From NCBI GenBank assembly GCA_964589175.1, contig CAZPRY010000018.1:6507-70506 (forward strand): a stretch of DNA of 64,000 nucleotides, written 5' to 3'. Source of the DNA: CAZPRY01 sp964589175. Lineage in GTDB: Bacteria > Fidelibacterota > UBA2242. The position numbers were made by a program, and so were the translations under genes. Shown piece by piece: positions 23,248-32,400 of the stretch; positions within the stretch are counted from its first letter, which is position 1, and each line of letters begins with the position of its first letter. The notes beneath the pieces were generated by a model. It ran no database searches. It saw nothing but the letters and a program-made list of their open reading frames with translations, and was not told the DNA's origin.

Positions 23248-23924
23248 AGTTTAATCGGCGTTCACCGCATTTCCGTTTTTATCGAAGCAATCCGCTTTTA
23301 TATAAATTGTTTCCCGGGATTCTCTGGCACGGTAACCGCGAAAAACGCACGGTTTATCTTACTTTCGATGACGGTCCCGACCCGCAATTCACCCCGCAAA
23401 TTCTGGATATCTTGGCGCGTTATTCCGTGCCGGCTGTGTTTTTCCTGGTCGGGCAAAAAGCCGATCGTTTTCCGCAACTGGCCCGCCGCATCGCAGAAGA
23501 AGGACATACGCCCGGGAATCATTCCTTTTCACATGAAAAGATGATCCTGCGCGACAAGGACTGGATTCGAAATCAGCTGCTCAGCACACAGCGCAGTATC
23601 GAAAAGGCCGCAGGAATCACCGCACGCTTCTTTCGCCCGCCCTACGGCTGGTTTGATAAGCGCCTGCTGAAAATCGCGACGGAATTGAAATTGGAAACGG
23701 TGATCTGGGATCTGCTGCCTTACGATACCGTGGCGGACGAAGCGCCCCACATCACCGAACGTATTTTAAAATACGTCCGCGGCGGATCGATTATCGATTT
23801 GCATGACGGCCACGCCCGGAGTTCTGTGATTGTGGCGGCCCTGCCCGGACTGATTGCGGCCTTACAGGACCGGGGAATGCAATTCGCGTCGCTGGATGAA
23901 GATTTTCCTCCGCCATCAGAATAA
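23244..23924 (+). CDS. Polysaccharide deacetylase (NodB-type)
   Basis: This 226-residue carbohydrate esterase family 4 enzyme has the catalytic aspartate pair in YLTFDDGPD (D42, D43), the zinc histidines in GNHSFSHEKM (H93, H97), the RFFRPPYGWFD loop and the IIDLHDGH motif 4. It likely removes acetyl groups from N-acetylhexosamines of a glycan or glycolipid. There is a short N-terminal stretch (FRFYRSNPLLYKLFP) but no clear signal peptide, so a cytoplasmic or membrane-peripheral site is likely. It closes the operon; the start ATG overlaps the stop of the GT2. Confidence 0.92.
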   Translation: MKFNRRSPHFRFYRSNPLLYKLFPGILWHGNREKRTVYLTFDDGPDPQFTPQILDILARYSVPAVFFLVGQKADRFPQLARRIAEEGHTPGNHSFSHEKMILRDKDWIRNQLLSTQRSIEKAAGITARFFRPPYGWFDKRLLKIATELKLETVIWDLLPYDTVADEAPHITERILKYVRGGSIIDLHDGHARSSVIVAALPGLIAALQDRGMQFASLDEDFPPPSE

Positions 23925-24025
23925 ATCCCAAAATAGTCCGGGAGAACCTTCCTTTGCATGTCGAGTTTGAAGGGTATTAACAGGGGGATTGCTGACGGGA
24001 GAAATTGAAAGCGCCCGGCAGTGAA

Positions 24026-24697
24026 TTATGTCCCCAGGCTTTTCAGGTACTGGTAGAGCGGAGCCAGTGTGAAAAATCCGGCCAGTATTTCCTCCTCCAG
24101 CTGCGGCGAGAAAAGCGCATCGTCGATGGGTCTTTCGCAGGTGAGATAAAAATTGCGGCGCTGGTACCAATCCTGGATGCGGGGCGGATGCTCACTTTTA
24201 AGGGGGCGCTTGTAGATCTCACCCTGCAGCTGAAAAGGAGAATCCGAATCGTAGAAAGCTACGACTTTCAGGAAATCAGCCGGCTTGGCGTCGATTCTTT
24301 CCCGAAAGCGATCCATACCGGCCCTGGAGGCGCTGTAGTAGCCCATGCCGTAGCGATAGAAAACGGGTGTGAGTTCAAAGAAGTAGGCCGGGGCTTCTTT
24401 CCATTCTTTGCCGTAAGGCTTGAAGGTCAGCCAGACCCGGTCGCGGAAGAGTGATTTATCCTTTGAAAAGCGGGTATCCCGGAAAATCCTGGAAATGGTG
24501 CGGTTAATAAAAGGGCGCGTATCGAAATCGGGATCGATGGTCAGCACCGCTTCGCTCATGTCCATGACCAGCTCCTGGAACGGCTGCAGCACGTATTTTT
24601 GGTAGATCGGGCGATTCTTTTCGAACCAGGCTTTACTGTTGCGGGCCTTTACGTCGCGTAAAAAATCGATTGTCTCCGGGGCAAATCCTTCAAACAC
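24026..24697 (-). CDS. DUF2461 domain-containing protein
   Basis: A 223-residue cytoplasmic protein with the DUF2461 signature: FLRDVKARNSKAWFEKNRP at the N-terminus, NRTISRIFRDTRFSKDKSLF (residues ~65-85) with the conserved RI.RD.RFSKDK, and YGMGYYSASRAGMDRFRE. Length is normal. The biochemical role of the family is unknown. It starts 2 nt after the stop of the TrmJ-like gene on the same strand, so the two are probably co-transcribed. Confidence 0.9.
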   Translation of the reverse strand: MFEGFAPETIDFLRDVKARNSKAWFEKNRPIYQKYVLQPFQELVMDMSEAVLTIDPDFDTRPFINRTISRIFRDTRFSKDKSLFRDRVWLTFKPYGKEWKEAPAYFFELTPVFYRYGMGYYSASRAGMDRFRERIDAKPADFLKVVAFYDSDSPFQLQGEIYKRPLKSEHPPRIQDWYQRRNFYLTCERPIDDALFSPQLEEEILAGFFTLAPLYQYLKSLGT

Positions 24698-24698
24698 G

Positions 24699-25409
24699 TT
24701 ATTCCTCCTCTCCGGTCCGATCGCTGGCCTGCTTCAGAAATTTGTTGGCGATGGAGTGCAGAATCCGGATGTCGTCGATCTCCATGGCCGCGATCCGCTC
24801 CATGATGCGGTTGAAGAGCAGCGAATTGGCCGGGATCCCGTATGACTGCAGAATCCGGCCGGTTTTATCTTTGATGACCCGGTACATCGGTGCGGAGGCC
24901 GGGCGGGGCAGGCGCCGGGCGTGATTGAGCGCCAGCGGGGCCAGTGTGTAAGCGTGGATCATGACCGCCTGAGCCAGGTTTACCGATGGGTACAGACGTT
25001 TCATCGGGATGCTGGAGATGATGTCGCAGAGCCGGATTTCCTCGTTGTTGAGGCCCTTGTCCTCGCGGCCGAAGACGACCGCCACGTGTGTGATACTCTG
25101 GCCCTTGTCCTGAAGCAGTTTGAGCAGATCGTTTGTTATGTAATGATCCTGCTTGACCGGGCGTTTCTTGGCGGTTGTGCCGATGCAGAAATCGATGTCG
25201 TGAATCGCCGCCGCGAGATCTGGAAAAACTTGCGCTTTTTCGAGAATGTCGATGGAGCCGTGGGCCAGCCAGCGGGCTTTCTCCGAAAGGTGATCGCAGG
25301 GATTGACCAGCCTGAGATCGTTAAATCCCATTGTTTTAAGCGCGCGTGCGGCGGCCCCCACATTCTCCGGTGTGCGCGGTTCTACCAGTATGAAGGAAAT
25401 TTGCAGCAT
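24699..25409 (-). CDS. trmJ: TrmH/TrmJ-family RNA 2'-O-methyltransferase
   Basis: SPOUT-class methyltransferase of 236 residues. Motifs: VEPRTPENVGAAARALKTMGF (motif 1), FGREDKGLNNEE (motif 2) and YPSVNLAQAVMIHAY (motif 3, SAM-binding knot). This combination fits TrmJ/LasT, which methylates the ribose at position 32 of tRNAs. The C-terminal ~70 residues form the extra helical domain found in TrmJ. The gene is close upstream of the DUF2461 gene. A different RNA target cannot be excluded. Confidence 0.85.
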   Translation of the reverse strand: MLQISFILVEPRTPENVGAAARALKTMGFNDLRLVNPCDHLSEKARWLAHGSIDILEKAQVFPDLAAAIHDIDFCIGTTAKKRPVKQDHYITNDLLKLLQDKGQSITHVAVVFGREDKGLNNEEIRLCDIISSIPMKRLYPSVNLAQAVMIHAYTLAPLALNHARRLPRPASAPMYRVIKDKTGRILQSYGIPANSLLFNRIMERIAAMEIDDIRILHSIANKFLKQASDRTGEEE

Positions 25410-25538
25410 GCCCGGTTCCGTTCCATTTCTGTTCCGGCTTGAATGAAATTAAAAAATCGCAATTTCGCAACATATTAGATTACAAAATGAAAAAATCGCC
25501 TGCCTGACGACAATCCCGGATGACGGCCGGCGCCACAT

Positions 25539-27947
25539 CTATTCGTAGCGTAGCGTTTTCACCGGATTCGCAAGGGCCGATTGGATCGTCTGGTAACTCA
25601 CTGTAAGGAGCGTAATCAGGGTCACCAGCAGGAAGGCTGCAACGAAGGTGAGCGCGCTGATTTCCATGCGGGCGGCGAAGTTGTTGAGCCAGCGATTAAT
25701 GCCGAAGATCAACGGGGGCAGCACGATCAGGTTGGCTACAAAAATCAGGACAAGGAAATCTTTGATCAGCAGAAACATGAGTTTGGCGACTTCGGCGCCA
25801 AGAACTTTGCGGATGCCGATCTCCTTGGTACGCTGGCTGGTGGTGAATGAAGACAGTCCAAATATCCCCAGGCAGGTGACAAAGAGAGCCAGGGCAGCGA
25901 AAATGCCGAACACATTCCCGAAGAGTTCATCAGCCCGGTACTGCTGGTTATAATATTCATCCAGGAAGAAAAACTCGAATGCATTTCCGGGGAAAAAGAC
26001 GTCCCAGCTCTTCCGGATCTGAGCTATGTTTTCACGGATGTCAGCGGAAGCAAGTTTGATCGAGAATTTTCCGCGTTCGCGCTGCGGGATGTAACGGAAA
26101 ATGTGCGGCTCGTAGGCCATTTTGAGCGATTGCTGATGATGATCTTCCAGTACGCCGACGATGGTATAATTGTCGCCCCAGAAGTAGATTTGCTGACCAA
26201 TGGCGCTCTCGGGTGACTCAAAGCCGATGCGGGCAATCGCCGATCGGCTGAGGATTACATTGGCGTTTTCATTACCGAATTGACTTGAGAATTTCCGGCC
26301 GGTAATCAGCTGCAATCCGTATAAATCGATAAAGTTTTCGTCGACGCCGATGATCTGGTAATTCTTCCCCTCGCCCGGATCGGCGCCGATCCGGTAAATA
26401 CCGCCGGCGTCCCAGAGGATCTGGCGGCCGGGAACTTCCGTGGAAAAGGCAAAATCGCGAATCCCCGGATAGGTCAGCAATTCCTCTTTAAATAACTTGA
26501 ACCGTTCTTCAAAGCCCTCGCCCTGAACCCGCGGTGCGGTCAGAACCAGCACCTGGTCCATGCGGAAACCGAGGTCCCGGGAGCGCATGAAGCGCAACTG
26601 GCGATAGACGGTGAGCGTCCCGGCGATCAGCGCGATAGCAACGCCAAACTGGAATAATACCAGCGCCCGGCGCAGGCCGATCCCTTTGCTGGCATTGCCG
26701 AGTTTGCCTTTCAGGACCTTGATCGGCTCGAAGGAACTGAGCACGAGCACCGGGTAAAGTCCCGAGCCGAATACACCAACGGCGAACAGGCTGGTGAGAG
26801 TTTTCCAGAACCAATCCAGCTTCCAGATTCGGTATTCCAGCGGCGCCCCGGAAATACGGCTGAAAAAGGGCATTGCGATTTCTACGAGCAGCAGGGCGAT
26901 TGCCAGGGCAAGCAGATTTACCAGGATAGTTTCGATGAAAAATTGACGAACCAGCTGCGCGCGGGAGGCCCCGACGACCTTGCGCAGTCCGACCTCCCTG
27001 GCGCGGCCCATGGCGCGAGCTGTGCTGAGGTTGATATAGTTCACCCAGGCCACGATGATGATAAAAAAGGCGATGATGAAAAGAAAGTGAACCGAGTTGC
27101 GATCGCCGTTGGCCTCGTATTCCTGCATAAAATGCGACGTTAGGTGGATGTCGAGCAGCGGCTGCATCGGGAGCAGGATTTCCAATCCCCAGTAATCCAT
27201 AATTTCGCCGGCTTCCTCCATGATGAATTGCGTGATTTTGGCGGGCAGCGCCTCCGCGTCGGTATTTTCGCGAAGCAGCGCGTAGGTGAAAAATCCGGTA
27301 TGTCCCCAGGATTCCTGCAACTCGGCGCCGTACAGGTTGACCATCGTCGCATAGGACAGCAGGAAGTCGAATTTAATATGCGAATTCAGGGGCGCGTCTG
27401 CCAGGATTCCGACGATCAGGTAGTCGGTCTTTTGATCGAAACGGATCGTTTTACCCAGGGCATTCTCCGCACCGAAATACTTTTTAGCGGTGGATTCCGT
27501 GATCATGGCGGTGTTGGGTTTGTCGAGGGCGTCGAAACCCTCACCGGCAACTGCCGGGAAATTTAAAATGCGCAGGAAATCGGATTCGATGAAATAGACC
27601 CGTTCCTCAATAAAGTTCACATCGCCGTAGGAAATGGCTCCGCGTGTGCGATAGATGCGGGCGATTTTTTCGATTTCCGGAAATCGCGCTTTGAGGCGCG
27701 GCGCGGCTACCGGGCAACAGGAAGCGAAGCGCACGCTCGTACCGTCGTTCCCATCTCGTTCATAGCGAATCCGGTAGATGCGATCGGCGTTCGGATGGAA
27801 TTGGTCGTAACTTTTTTCGAAGCTGACATAGTGCAGGATCAGCAGGCAGGTGGCTGTTCCGATGGCCAGGCCGAAGATGTTGACCAACGAAAACAGTTTG
27901 GTTTTTCTCAGGTTTCTGAGAGCGCTCAAGAGATAATTTTTCAGCAT
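25539..27947 (-). CDS. MacB/FtsX-type ABC transporter permease, orphan
   Basis: The 802-residue protein has the fused two-half layout of FCB-group permeases: an N-terminal helix (LFSLVNIFGLAIGTATCLLI), a periplasmic MacB_PCD domain, three helices with an FtsX core (INLSTARAMGRAREVGLRKVVGA), then a second helix (ALVLFQFGVAIALIAG), a second periplasmic domain and a final three-helix FtsX core (SQRTKEIGIRKVLGA). Such proteins move lipoproteins, peptides or antibiotics using energy from a separate ATPase. No ATPase gene is adjacent. The ATG at 27947 is preferred because it begins LKNYLLSALRNLRK, the usual start; the frame is open to 27965. Confidence 0.9.
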   Translation of the reverse strand: MLKNYLLSALRNLRKTKLFSLVNIFGLAIGTATCLLILHYVSFEKSYDQFHPNADRIYRIRYERDGNDGTSVRFASCCPVAAPRLKARFPEIEKIARIYRTRGAISYGDVNFIEERVYFIESDFLRILNFPAVAGEGFDALDKPNTAMITESTAKKYFGAENALGKTIRFDQKTDYLIVGILADAPLNSHIKFDFLLSYATMVNLYGAELQESWGHTGFFTYALLRENTDAEALPAKITQFIMEEAGEIMDYWGLEILLPMQPLLDIHLTSHFMQEYEANGDRNSVHFLFIIAFFIIIVAWVNYINLSTARAMGRAREVGLRKVVGASRAQLVRQFFIETILVNLLALAIALLLVEIAMPFFSRISGAPLEYRIWKLDWFWKTLTSLFAVGVFGSGLYPVLVLSSFEPIKVLKGKLGNASKGIGLRRALVLFQFGVAIALIAGTLTVYRQLRFMRSRDLGFRMDQVLVLTAPRVQGEGFEERFKLFKEELLTYPGIRDFAFSTEVPGRQILWDAGGIYRIGADPGEGKNYQIIGVDENFIDLYGLQLITGRKFSSQFGNENANVILSRSAIARIGFESPESAIGQQIYFWGDNYTIVGVLEDHHQQSLKMAYEPHIFRYIPQRERGKFSIKLASADIRENIAQIRKSWDVFFPGNAFEFFFLDEYYNQQYRADELFGNVFGIFAALALFVTCLGIFGLSSFTTSQRTKEIGIRKVLGAEVAKLMFLLIKDFLVLIFVANLIVLPPLIFGINRWLNNFAARMEISALTFVAAFLLVTLITLLTVSYQTIQSALANPVKTLRYE

Positions 27948-28131
27948 GGATACCCCCCAACCCATCAGGTGAATTCAATACGGACGATTTTCGAACACGA
28001 TTCTGGGACACCCTTTCGCGACAGTTGGTTGTCCGGATATTTTAAGAGTAGCAGCAGCCGGAACCGTTTCAGGGACGGCAGGTACTCATGGCAAAATATT
28101 TTGAGACGACGATATTAGCAAACTTCGCTGA

Positions 28132-29445
28132 TCATTCTGCAGACCGGCAGATTCTAAAACCGACATTCGTGAAACTGTACGAAGGGTTATGCAGATAGCG
28201 GTTGGCGACACGGCCGTGCTGAGCCTGGCTCAGCCAGCTCCCGCCCCGGCGGACCCGGTAATTCCCCGTCTCAGCGCCCTGCGGATCGGTTCGAGGCTCT
28301 TGCGAGTAGGGTTCGTAACGGTCCCAGCACCATTCCCAGACATTCCCGCTCATATCGAACAGCCCCAGCTCGTTGGCCTGTTTTAAGCCGACGGGGTGAG
28401 TTTGGTTGTCCGAGTTATCGGAATACCAGGCCACTTCGGCGGGATTGTCGCTGCCGCTGTAGCGTAAACCGCGCGATTTTTCACCGCCGCGCGCGGCGTA
28501 CTCCCATTCCGCTTCGGTCAGCAGGCGATACCCGTCGGCGCGGAAGTCACAGGTAATGACAGTGCCGAGGATCGAGTAACACGGTTTCAGCCCTTCCAGC
28601 TGACTTTTCTTATTGCAGAAATGGATGGCGTCTAACCAGGATACTTTATCGACCGGCATATCATCGCCTCGATAGACGGAGGGATTGTCCCCCATGACGG
28701 CCAGCCAATCCTTTTGCGTGACCTCATATTTGCAGATATAGAAACTGCTCAGGGTTACAGCGTGGACCGGCTTCTCATCGCTGTCTCCCTCGTCCCGGCC
28801 ATCACCCATATTAAATGTGCCACCCATGACGAGCGCCATTTGGTCCGAAACCTCGGAGACGGAGGAGATGTCGATAACACCGCCGATTACAAAATTGACA
28901 AACAGTTCAGTGGTAGTGTTCTGTTTGATTTCAAAGTTGTAGTTGATTTTCTTAAGACCCGACCGGAAAACGGCCGAGTATTTTCCCTCGGGGATTTTAG
29001 AGGCTTCCCAATTCTGTTTTTCCTTGTTACCACCATTGTCTTTGTTGATTCCCAGCTTTGGTATTTCAATGATGGCGGCGATCGGCAGCGTGATCACTTT
29101 CAACCGGCCGATTTTGCGTTTGATGGTCGCGTCCTCTTTCTCCCCCGACTGAGTAATTTCCACCGGGGGTGTAAACGGCGAGACTTCAAAAAGAACAATC
29201 TGATGACGTCCGATAGTTACGTTTTTTACCTGAGGTGAATAGCCCTCTTTTACGACCTTTAATTCATGATCGCCGACTTCAATGTTCTGGACGATCAGGC
29301 CGCCGTACTCCGTACCGGTCTGGCCCACATAGACGGAATCGATAAACACCGCCAGGCCGGGGTCGCCCATGATCTGGACATGCCCGATATCTTTCGCATA
29401 AAGAACCGTGAAAGCCAAAATGAGAAATAAAGTTATTTTTTTCAT
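28132..29445 (-). CDS. Secreted PEGA + SUMF1 (formylglycine-generating-enzyme-like) protein
   Basis: This 437-residue protein has a signal peptide (KKITLFLILAFTVLYAKD), an N-terminal PEGA-type surface domain (GLAVFIDSVYVGQTG ... HELKVVKEGY, residues ~25-85), a middle beta-rich region, and a C-terminal SUMF1/FGE domain (MVMGGTFNMGDGRDEGD; PVHAVTLSSFYICKYEVTQ; RLLTEAEWEYAARGG; DMSGNVWEWCWD; VRRGGSW; VGFRICR). The two active-site cysteines of true FGE (CxxxC in the region before NVGFR) are absent, so it probably binds rather than oxidises. ATG at 29445 follows GGGAGGTTGG. Likely periplasmic or cell-surface. Confidence 0.85.
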   Translation of the reverse strand: MKKITLFLILAFTVLYAKDIGHVQIMGDPGLAVFIDSVYVGQTGTEYGGLIVQNIEVGDHELKVVKEGYSPQVKNVTIGRHQIVLFEVSPFTPPVEITQSGEKEDATIKRKIGRLKVITLPIAAIIEIPKLGINKDNGGNKEKQNWEASKIPEGKYSAVFRSGLKKINYNFEIKQNTTTELFVNFVIGGVIDISSVSEVSDQMALVMGGTFNMGDGRDEGDSDEKPVHAVTLSSFYICKYEVTQKDWLAVMGDNPSVYRGDDMPVDKVSWLDAIHFCNKKSQLEGLKPCYSILGTVITCDFRADGYRLLTEAEWEYAARGGEKSRGLRYSGSDNPAEVAWYSDNSDNQTHPVGLKQANELGLFDMSGNVWEWCWDRYEPYSQEPRTDPQGAETGNYRVRRGGSWLSQAQHGRVANRYLHNPSYSFTNVGFRICRSAE

Positions 29446-29702
29446 GAGTATCCAACCTCCCTGTCGTTCTATGCGTTTCGAAGAAGTTTCACAGGTCAAC
29501 AATCCGGAAAGAAATATCCGGTAAATCAGTTTAGAATAAGTGTTTTCGTCCTGCGATGTAGATTGATGGAACGTAATTTACCGTTTTGTTTCTTGTAAAA
29601 AGATAGCGGTTTATCGGCTAGAAGTCAATGGGAAGCTGGGTGGGAAGTGCGGCAGGGCACGGACTGGAAGACCTGGCCCCGCCGTTTCATGAAAAAGTGC
29701 CT

Positions 29703-30197
29703 CTACGGCAGACGATTCACGGCTGCATCGGCGAGTTGGAAAACCGAATTGACATTGCCCGGGCATTCCTGAATGAGCGCCAGTACGTGGCGACCCTTGC
29801 GAACGCCCAGATGCAGGCAACCGTTGTTGCGATACCAGTAAGCCTCGTCTCCCAAAATCCGGGAGGAGTTTAGTGTTTGACCCTGTCTACGCAGCTGCTG
29901 GCAGACGTCTGCCAGGGCCGCGGCAGCTTTTTTCGGTTCCTCCTGATATTCGACAATCGAAACCGTCATGGCGTTTTTGCCCTTGATGATACCAAGATAG
30001 CCTACCTGGTTCTTAACGGACGTATCATTACAAGTCAGCACTTCGAGATTGGATTTCGTTTCGGATTCCGGCTGGTTGAGTAATTGGGCTATGAGCGATT
30101 CCATATTTTCCTGCATATTTGGCTCGGCCAGGGCGGAGCCCCAGAACGAAAGCAATACCACGATAAAAGGCAGCAAGGTTGATTTTTTTCGTAACAT
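29703..30197 (-). CDS. Hypothetical exported protein
   Basis: 164 residues from the ATG at 30197, which follows AAAGGAGGGAATC. A signal peptide is clear (KKSTLLPFIVVLLSFWGSALA, cleavage after ALA). The mature part is about 140 residues with three cysteines (LTCND, ADVCQQLRR, NNGCLHLG plus QECPG), and ends in VFQLADAAVNRLP. The alternating pattern (MTVSIVEYQ; DEAYWYRNNGCLHLGVRKGRHVLALI) suggests a small alpha/beta fold, perhaps ferredoxin-like, with disulfides. No family recognised and no informative neighbour. Confidence 0.65.
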   Translation of the reverse strand: MLRKKSTLLPFIVVLLSFWGSALAEPNMQENMESLIAQLLNQPESETKSNLEVLTCNDTSVKNQVGYLGIIKGKNAMTVSIVEYQEEPKKAAAALADVCQQLRRQGQTLNSSRILGDEAYWYRNNGCLHLGVRKGRHVLALIQECPGNVNSVFQLADAAVNRLP

Positions 30198-30323
30198 GAT
30201 TCCCTCCTTTAGGTAATTCTGGTTAGTTGACGTAAAAATTCTCTTTTCAAAAACTACCTTGAACTTACAGCAGGGAATATTTGGCTGAGTCACGAGCGGG
30301 TAAATGCTTGTAAAGAGATGTAA

Positions 30324-30530
30324 ACGATTGTCTTCGTTTCTAACTGTTTCGGTTTATATGATCGTAAGAATCCGGCGACAGACTGCCGTTTGCGATCTCT
30401 GAAGAAGTGGACTGCCTGGTTTGGACCGCGGAGTTTCGGTTATGCGTATGTTCCGGAATCAGGCACCGGCAATATCTTTTGGAACTGGTTTGCGTTTATA
30501 ATCGCAATGAAACCGTTGAGAAGATTTTGA
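30324..30530 (+). pseudogene. Possible remnant of a small membrane protein
   Basis: A plus-strand frame without a good start reads ...KKWTAWFGPRSFGYAYVPES, then a tryptophan- and phenylalanine-rich hydrophobic segment (GNIFWNWFAFIIAM) before TGA. 'WFGP+..G.GY.P' followed by one membrane helix is a pattern I know from small uncharacterised membrane proteins. There is no ATG or ribosome site and the upstream part is not coding-like, so it is probably a truncated gene, or chance. Confidence 0.3.
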
Positions 30531-30581
30531 ATTCCATATCCCGGTCAATGGATTCCCTATGGCGTATATTGGCGATCACAG

Positions 30582-32213
30582 CTATTTAGGATCATCTAGA
30601 TCGATCATCCTGAAATGATCGCCGGTGTCATCGACGATCCGGCGATACCACGATTGCGGGTGGGGCGGATGGGTGACCTTGCCCAGTTCGTCTTTTACGT
30701 TGCCGTCCATGTATTTTACCAGCAGCGCTTCGCCCAGCGTTTTCCAGCGCTGTACGGTGGAATTCCCGAGATCAACCGAATATCGGGTCAGGTAATCAAC
30801 CGCCAGCCGTGGTGCTTCGTTGTAATATTTCAGGGCCAACTGCTCGACGAACGCCTGCTCGGCCAGAAAGCCACCTTCGAGTTCGCGCTGCACTTTTTGC
30901 ACATCGACGATCATGTCGCTGTAGCGCAGGTAACAGTAATTGGCGACGAAGTTGAAGACCCAGAAGGCCGATTCCCAGCTGAAATGGTGAAAGTCCGCAG
31001 TACCGACGGCGTAGCTCTTCGGCACTTCCTGAATGCCGCAATACATTGGAACGTACACCGTGCTGTAGGTGTCGTCCACGCCAAACCAGTGAACGCCGCC
31101 GATCGGATCGGGTAGCCAGGCGCGCGCCTGGGACACGAACGAAAACCCGGTCTGCTGGGTTGAGGTCGCGCGTTCGTTGCAGTATTCCACGCTGTCCACT
31201 TCCCAGGTGAGTGGTCGCCAGCGGTAGGGCAGCTGAAACGGGCCGGCGCCGATATCGCGGGTCATGTCGAAGTCACTGCCTTCGAAATGATCGCGCATCA
31301 ATTCCATGACATCGCGGACGGAGAGTTTCTGATCGGGTTTGATCCAGAGCGGTAAGGGTTCGGTGCCCTTGACGGCCTTGACATAATCCATCGGGAGCTT
31401 CAGTGACGGAGCCGCCCGGTTGAACATGGCCCAAACGCGGGCTTCGCACCAGCGCAGGGCGCCGTAGTCCGGCGGGGCATAGGTGGCGGCGAAACTGAAA
31501 TCCTTGTCCTTGCCATCGAACCAGCCTTTCTCACGCGCCAGCTTTATGACGTCCTTCTCGTACAGGCAGTTCTGCGGATCGTTCTGCGGGAAGCTGCGGA
31601 TGCGGGCCTGGTTGGCGTGGCCGCAGATGTAGCCGTCGGGAACACGGCGGGCTACCCAGACGGCACCCTTCTTCCCGGGGCCTTTACCGATGATTTCCAT
31701 GATCCAAACCTCGTTGGGATCGCCGATGGAGAATGATTCGCCGGTGCTGTAATAACCGTACTCCGCGACCAGATCACCGATGGTCGTGATTGCTTCTTGC
31801 GCGGTTTTGGCGCGCTGCAGAGTCACGTACATCAGGCTGCCGTAATCCATTATCGCCGTTGTATCCTGCAATTCCTCCCGGCCCGTGTAGGTGGTCTCGC
31901 CAATCGAGACCTGATGTTCGTTCATGTTCCCGACGACGGAATACGTGTGCGGAACCTGTTTGATCCGACCCAGAAATTTGCTGGTGTCCCACTCGTAAAT
32001 ATCGAGCATTTCGCCGGGCAGATGATCGGCCGCGGGCGTATAATAGAGTTCGCCGTAGAGTTCGTGCGAATCGGCGACATAAGTGATCATGGTAGACCCG
32101 TCCTGCGACGCGCCTTTGGAGATAATAAAGTTGGTACAGGCCAGGAGGAGCGAATGGGAAAGTAATAATGTTATGCTCCCGATAAACAGTGATTGCAGAG
32201 GTCTTTTTTTCAT
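30582..32213 (-). CDS. Peptidase family C69 (dipeptidase A type), exported
   Basis: 543-residue N-terminal-nucleophile hydrolase of family C69, which cleaves dipeptides. Typical parts: CTNFIISKGASQDGSTMITYVADSH right after the signal-like segment, YSVVGNMNEHQVSIGETTYTG, GSLMYVTLQRAKTAQEAI, SFSIGDPNEVWIMEIIGKG and GALRWCEARVWAMF. The nucleophile should be Cys26, exposed after removal of residues 1-25. That removed part (SITLLLSHSLLLA) is a classical export signal, and LLLAC also reads as a lipobox, so Cys26 may be exposed by secretion rather than by self-cleavage. The enzyme probably works in the periplasm. Confidence 0.9.
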   Translation of the reverse strand: MKKRPLQSLFIGSITLLLSHSLLLACTNFIISKGASQDGSTMITYVADSHELYGELYYTPAADHLPGEMLDIYEWDTSKFLGRIKQVPHTYSVVGNMNEHQVSIGETTYTGREELQDTTAIMDYGSLMYVTLQRAKTAQEAITTIGDLVAEYGYYSTGESFSIGDPNEVWIMEIIGKGPGKKGAVWVARRVPDGYICGHANQARIRSFPQNDPQNCLYEKDVIKLAREKGWFDGKDKDFSFAATYAPPDYGALRWCEARVWAMFNRAAPSLKLPMDYVKAVKGTEPLPLWIKPDQKLSVRDVMELMRDHFEGSDFDMTRDIGAGPFQLPYRWRPLTWEVDSVEYCNERATSTQQTGFSFVSQARAWLPDPIGGVHWFGVDDTYSTVYVPMYCGIQEVPKSYAVGTADFHHFSWESAFWVFNFVANYCYLRYSDMIVDVQKVQRELEGGFLAEQAFVEQLALKYYNEAPRLAVDYLTRYSVDLGNSTVQRWKTLGEALLVKYMDGNVKDELGKVTHPPHPQSWYRRIVDDTGDHFRMIDLDDPK

Positions 32214-32400
32214 TCTTATTCCAGTCTTATATTGAAAATGCAGTGAATTGTGACATTCATGAGTCCGGGTCTAAGTTAGCATGATTCACTAAAATTGGAA
32301 ACATTTTACGAACCACCGTGATTCAATGCTGAATTGCAGTTCAGATCCATTTAAGAGAAGATAAATTGGGTGTCAGTCAGTCGATTGCGCGACAAGGCGA

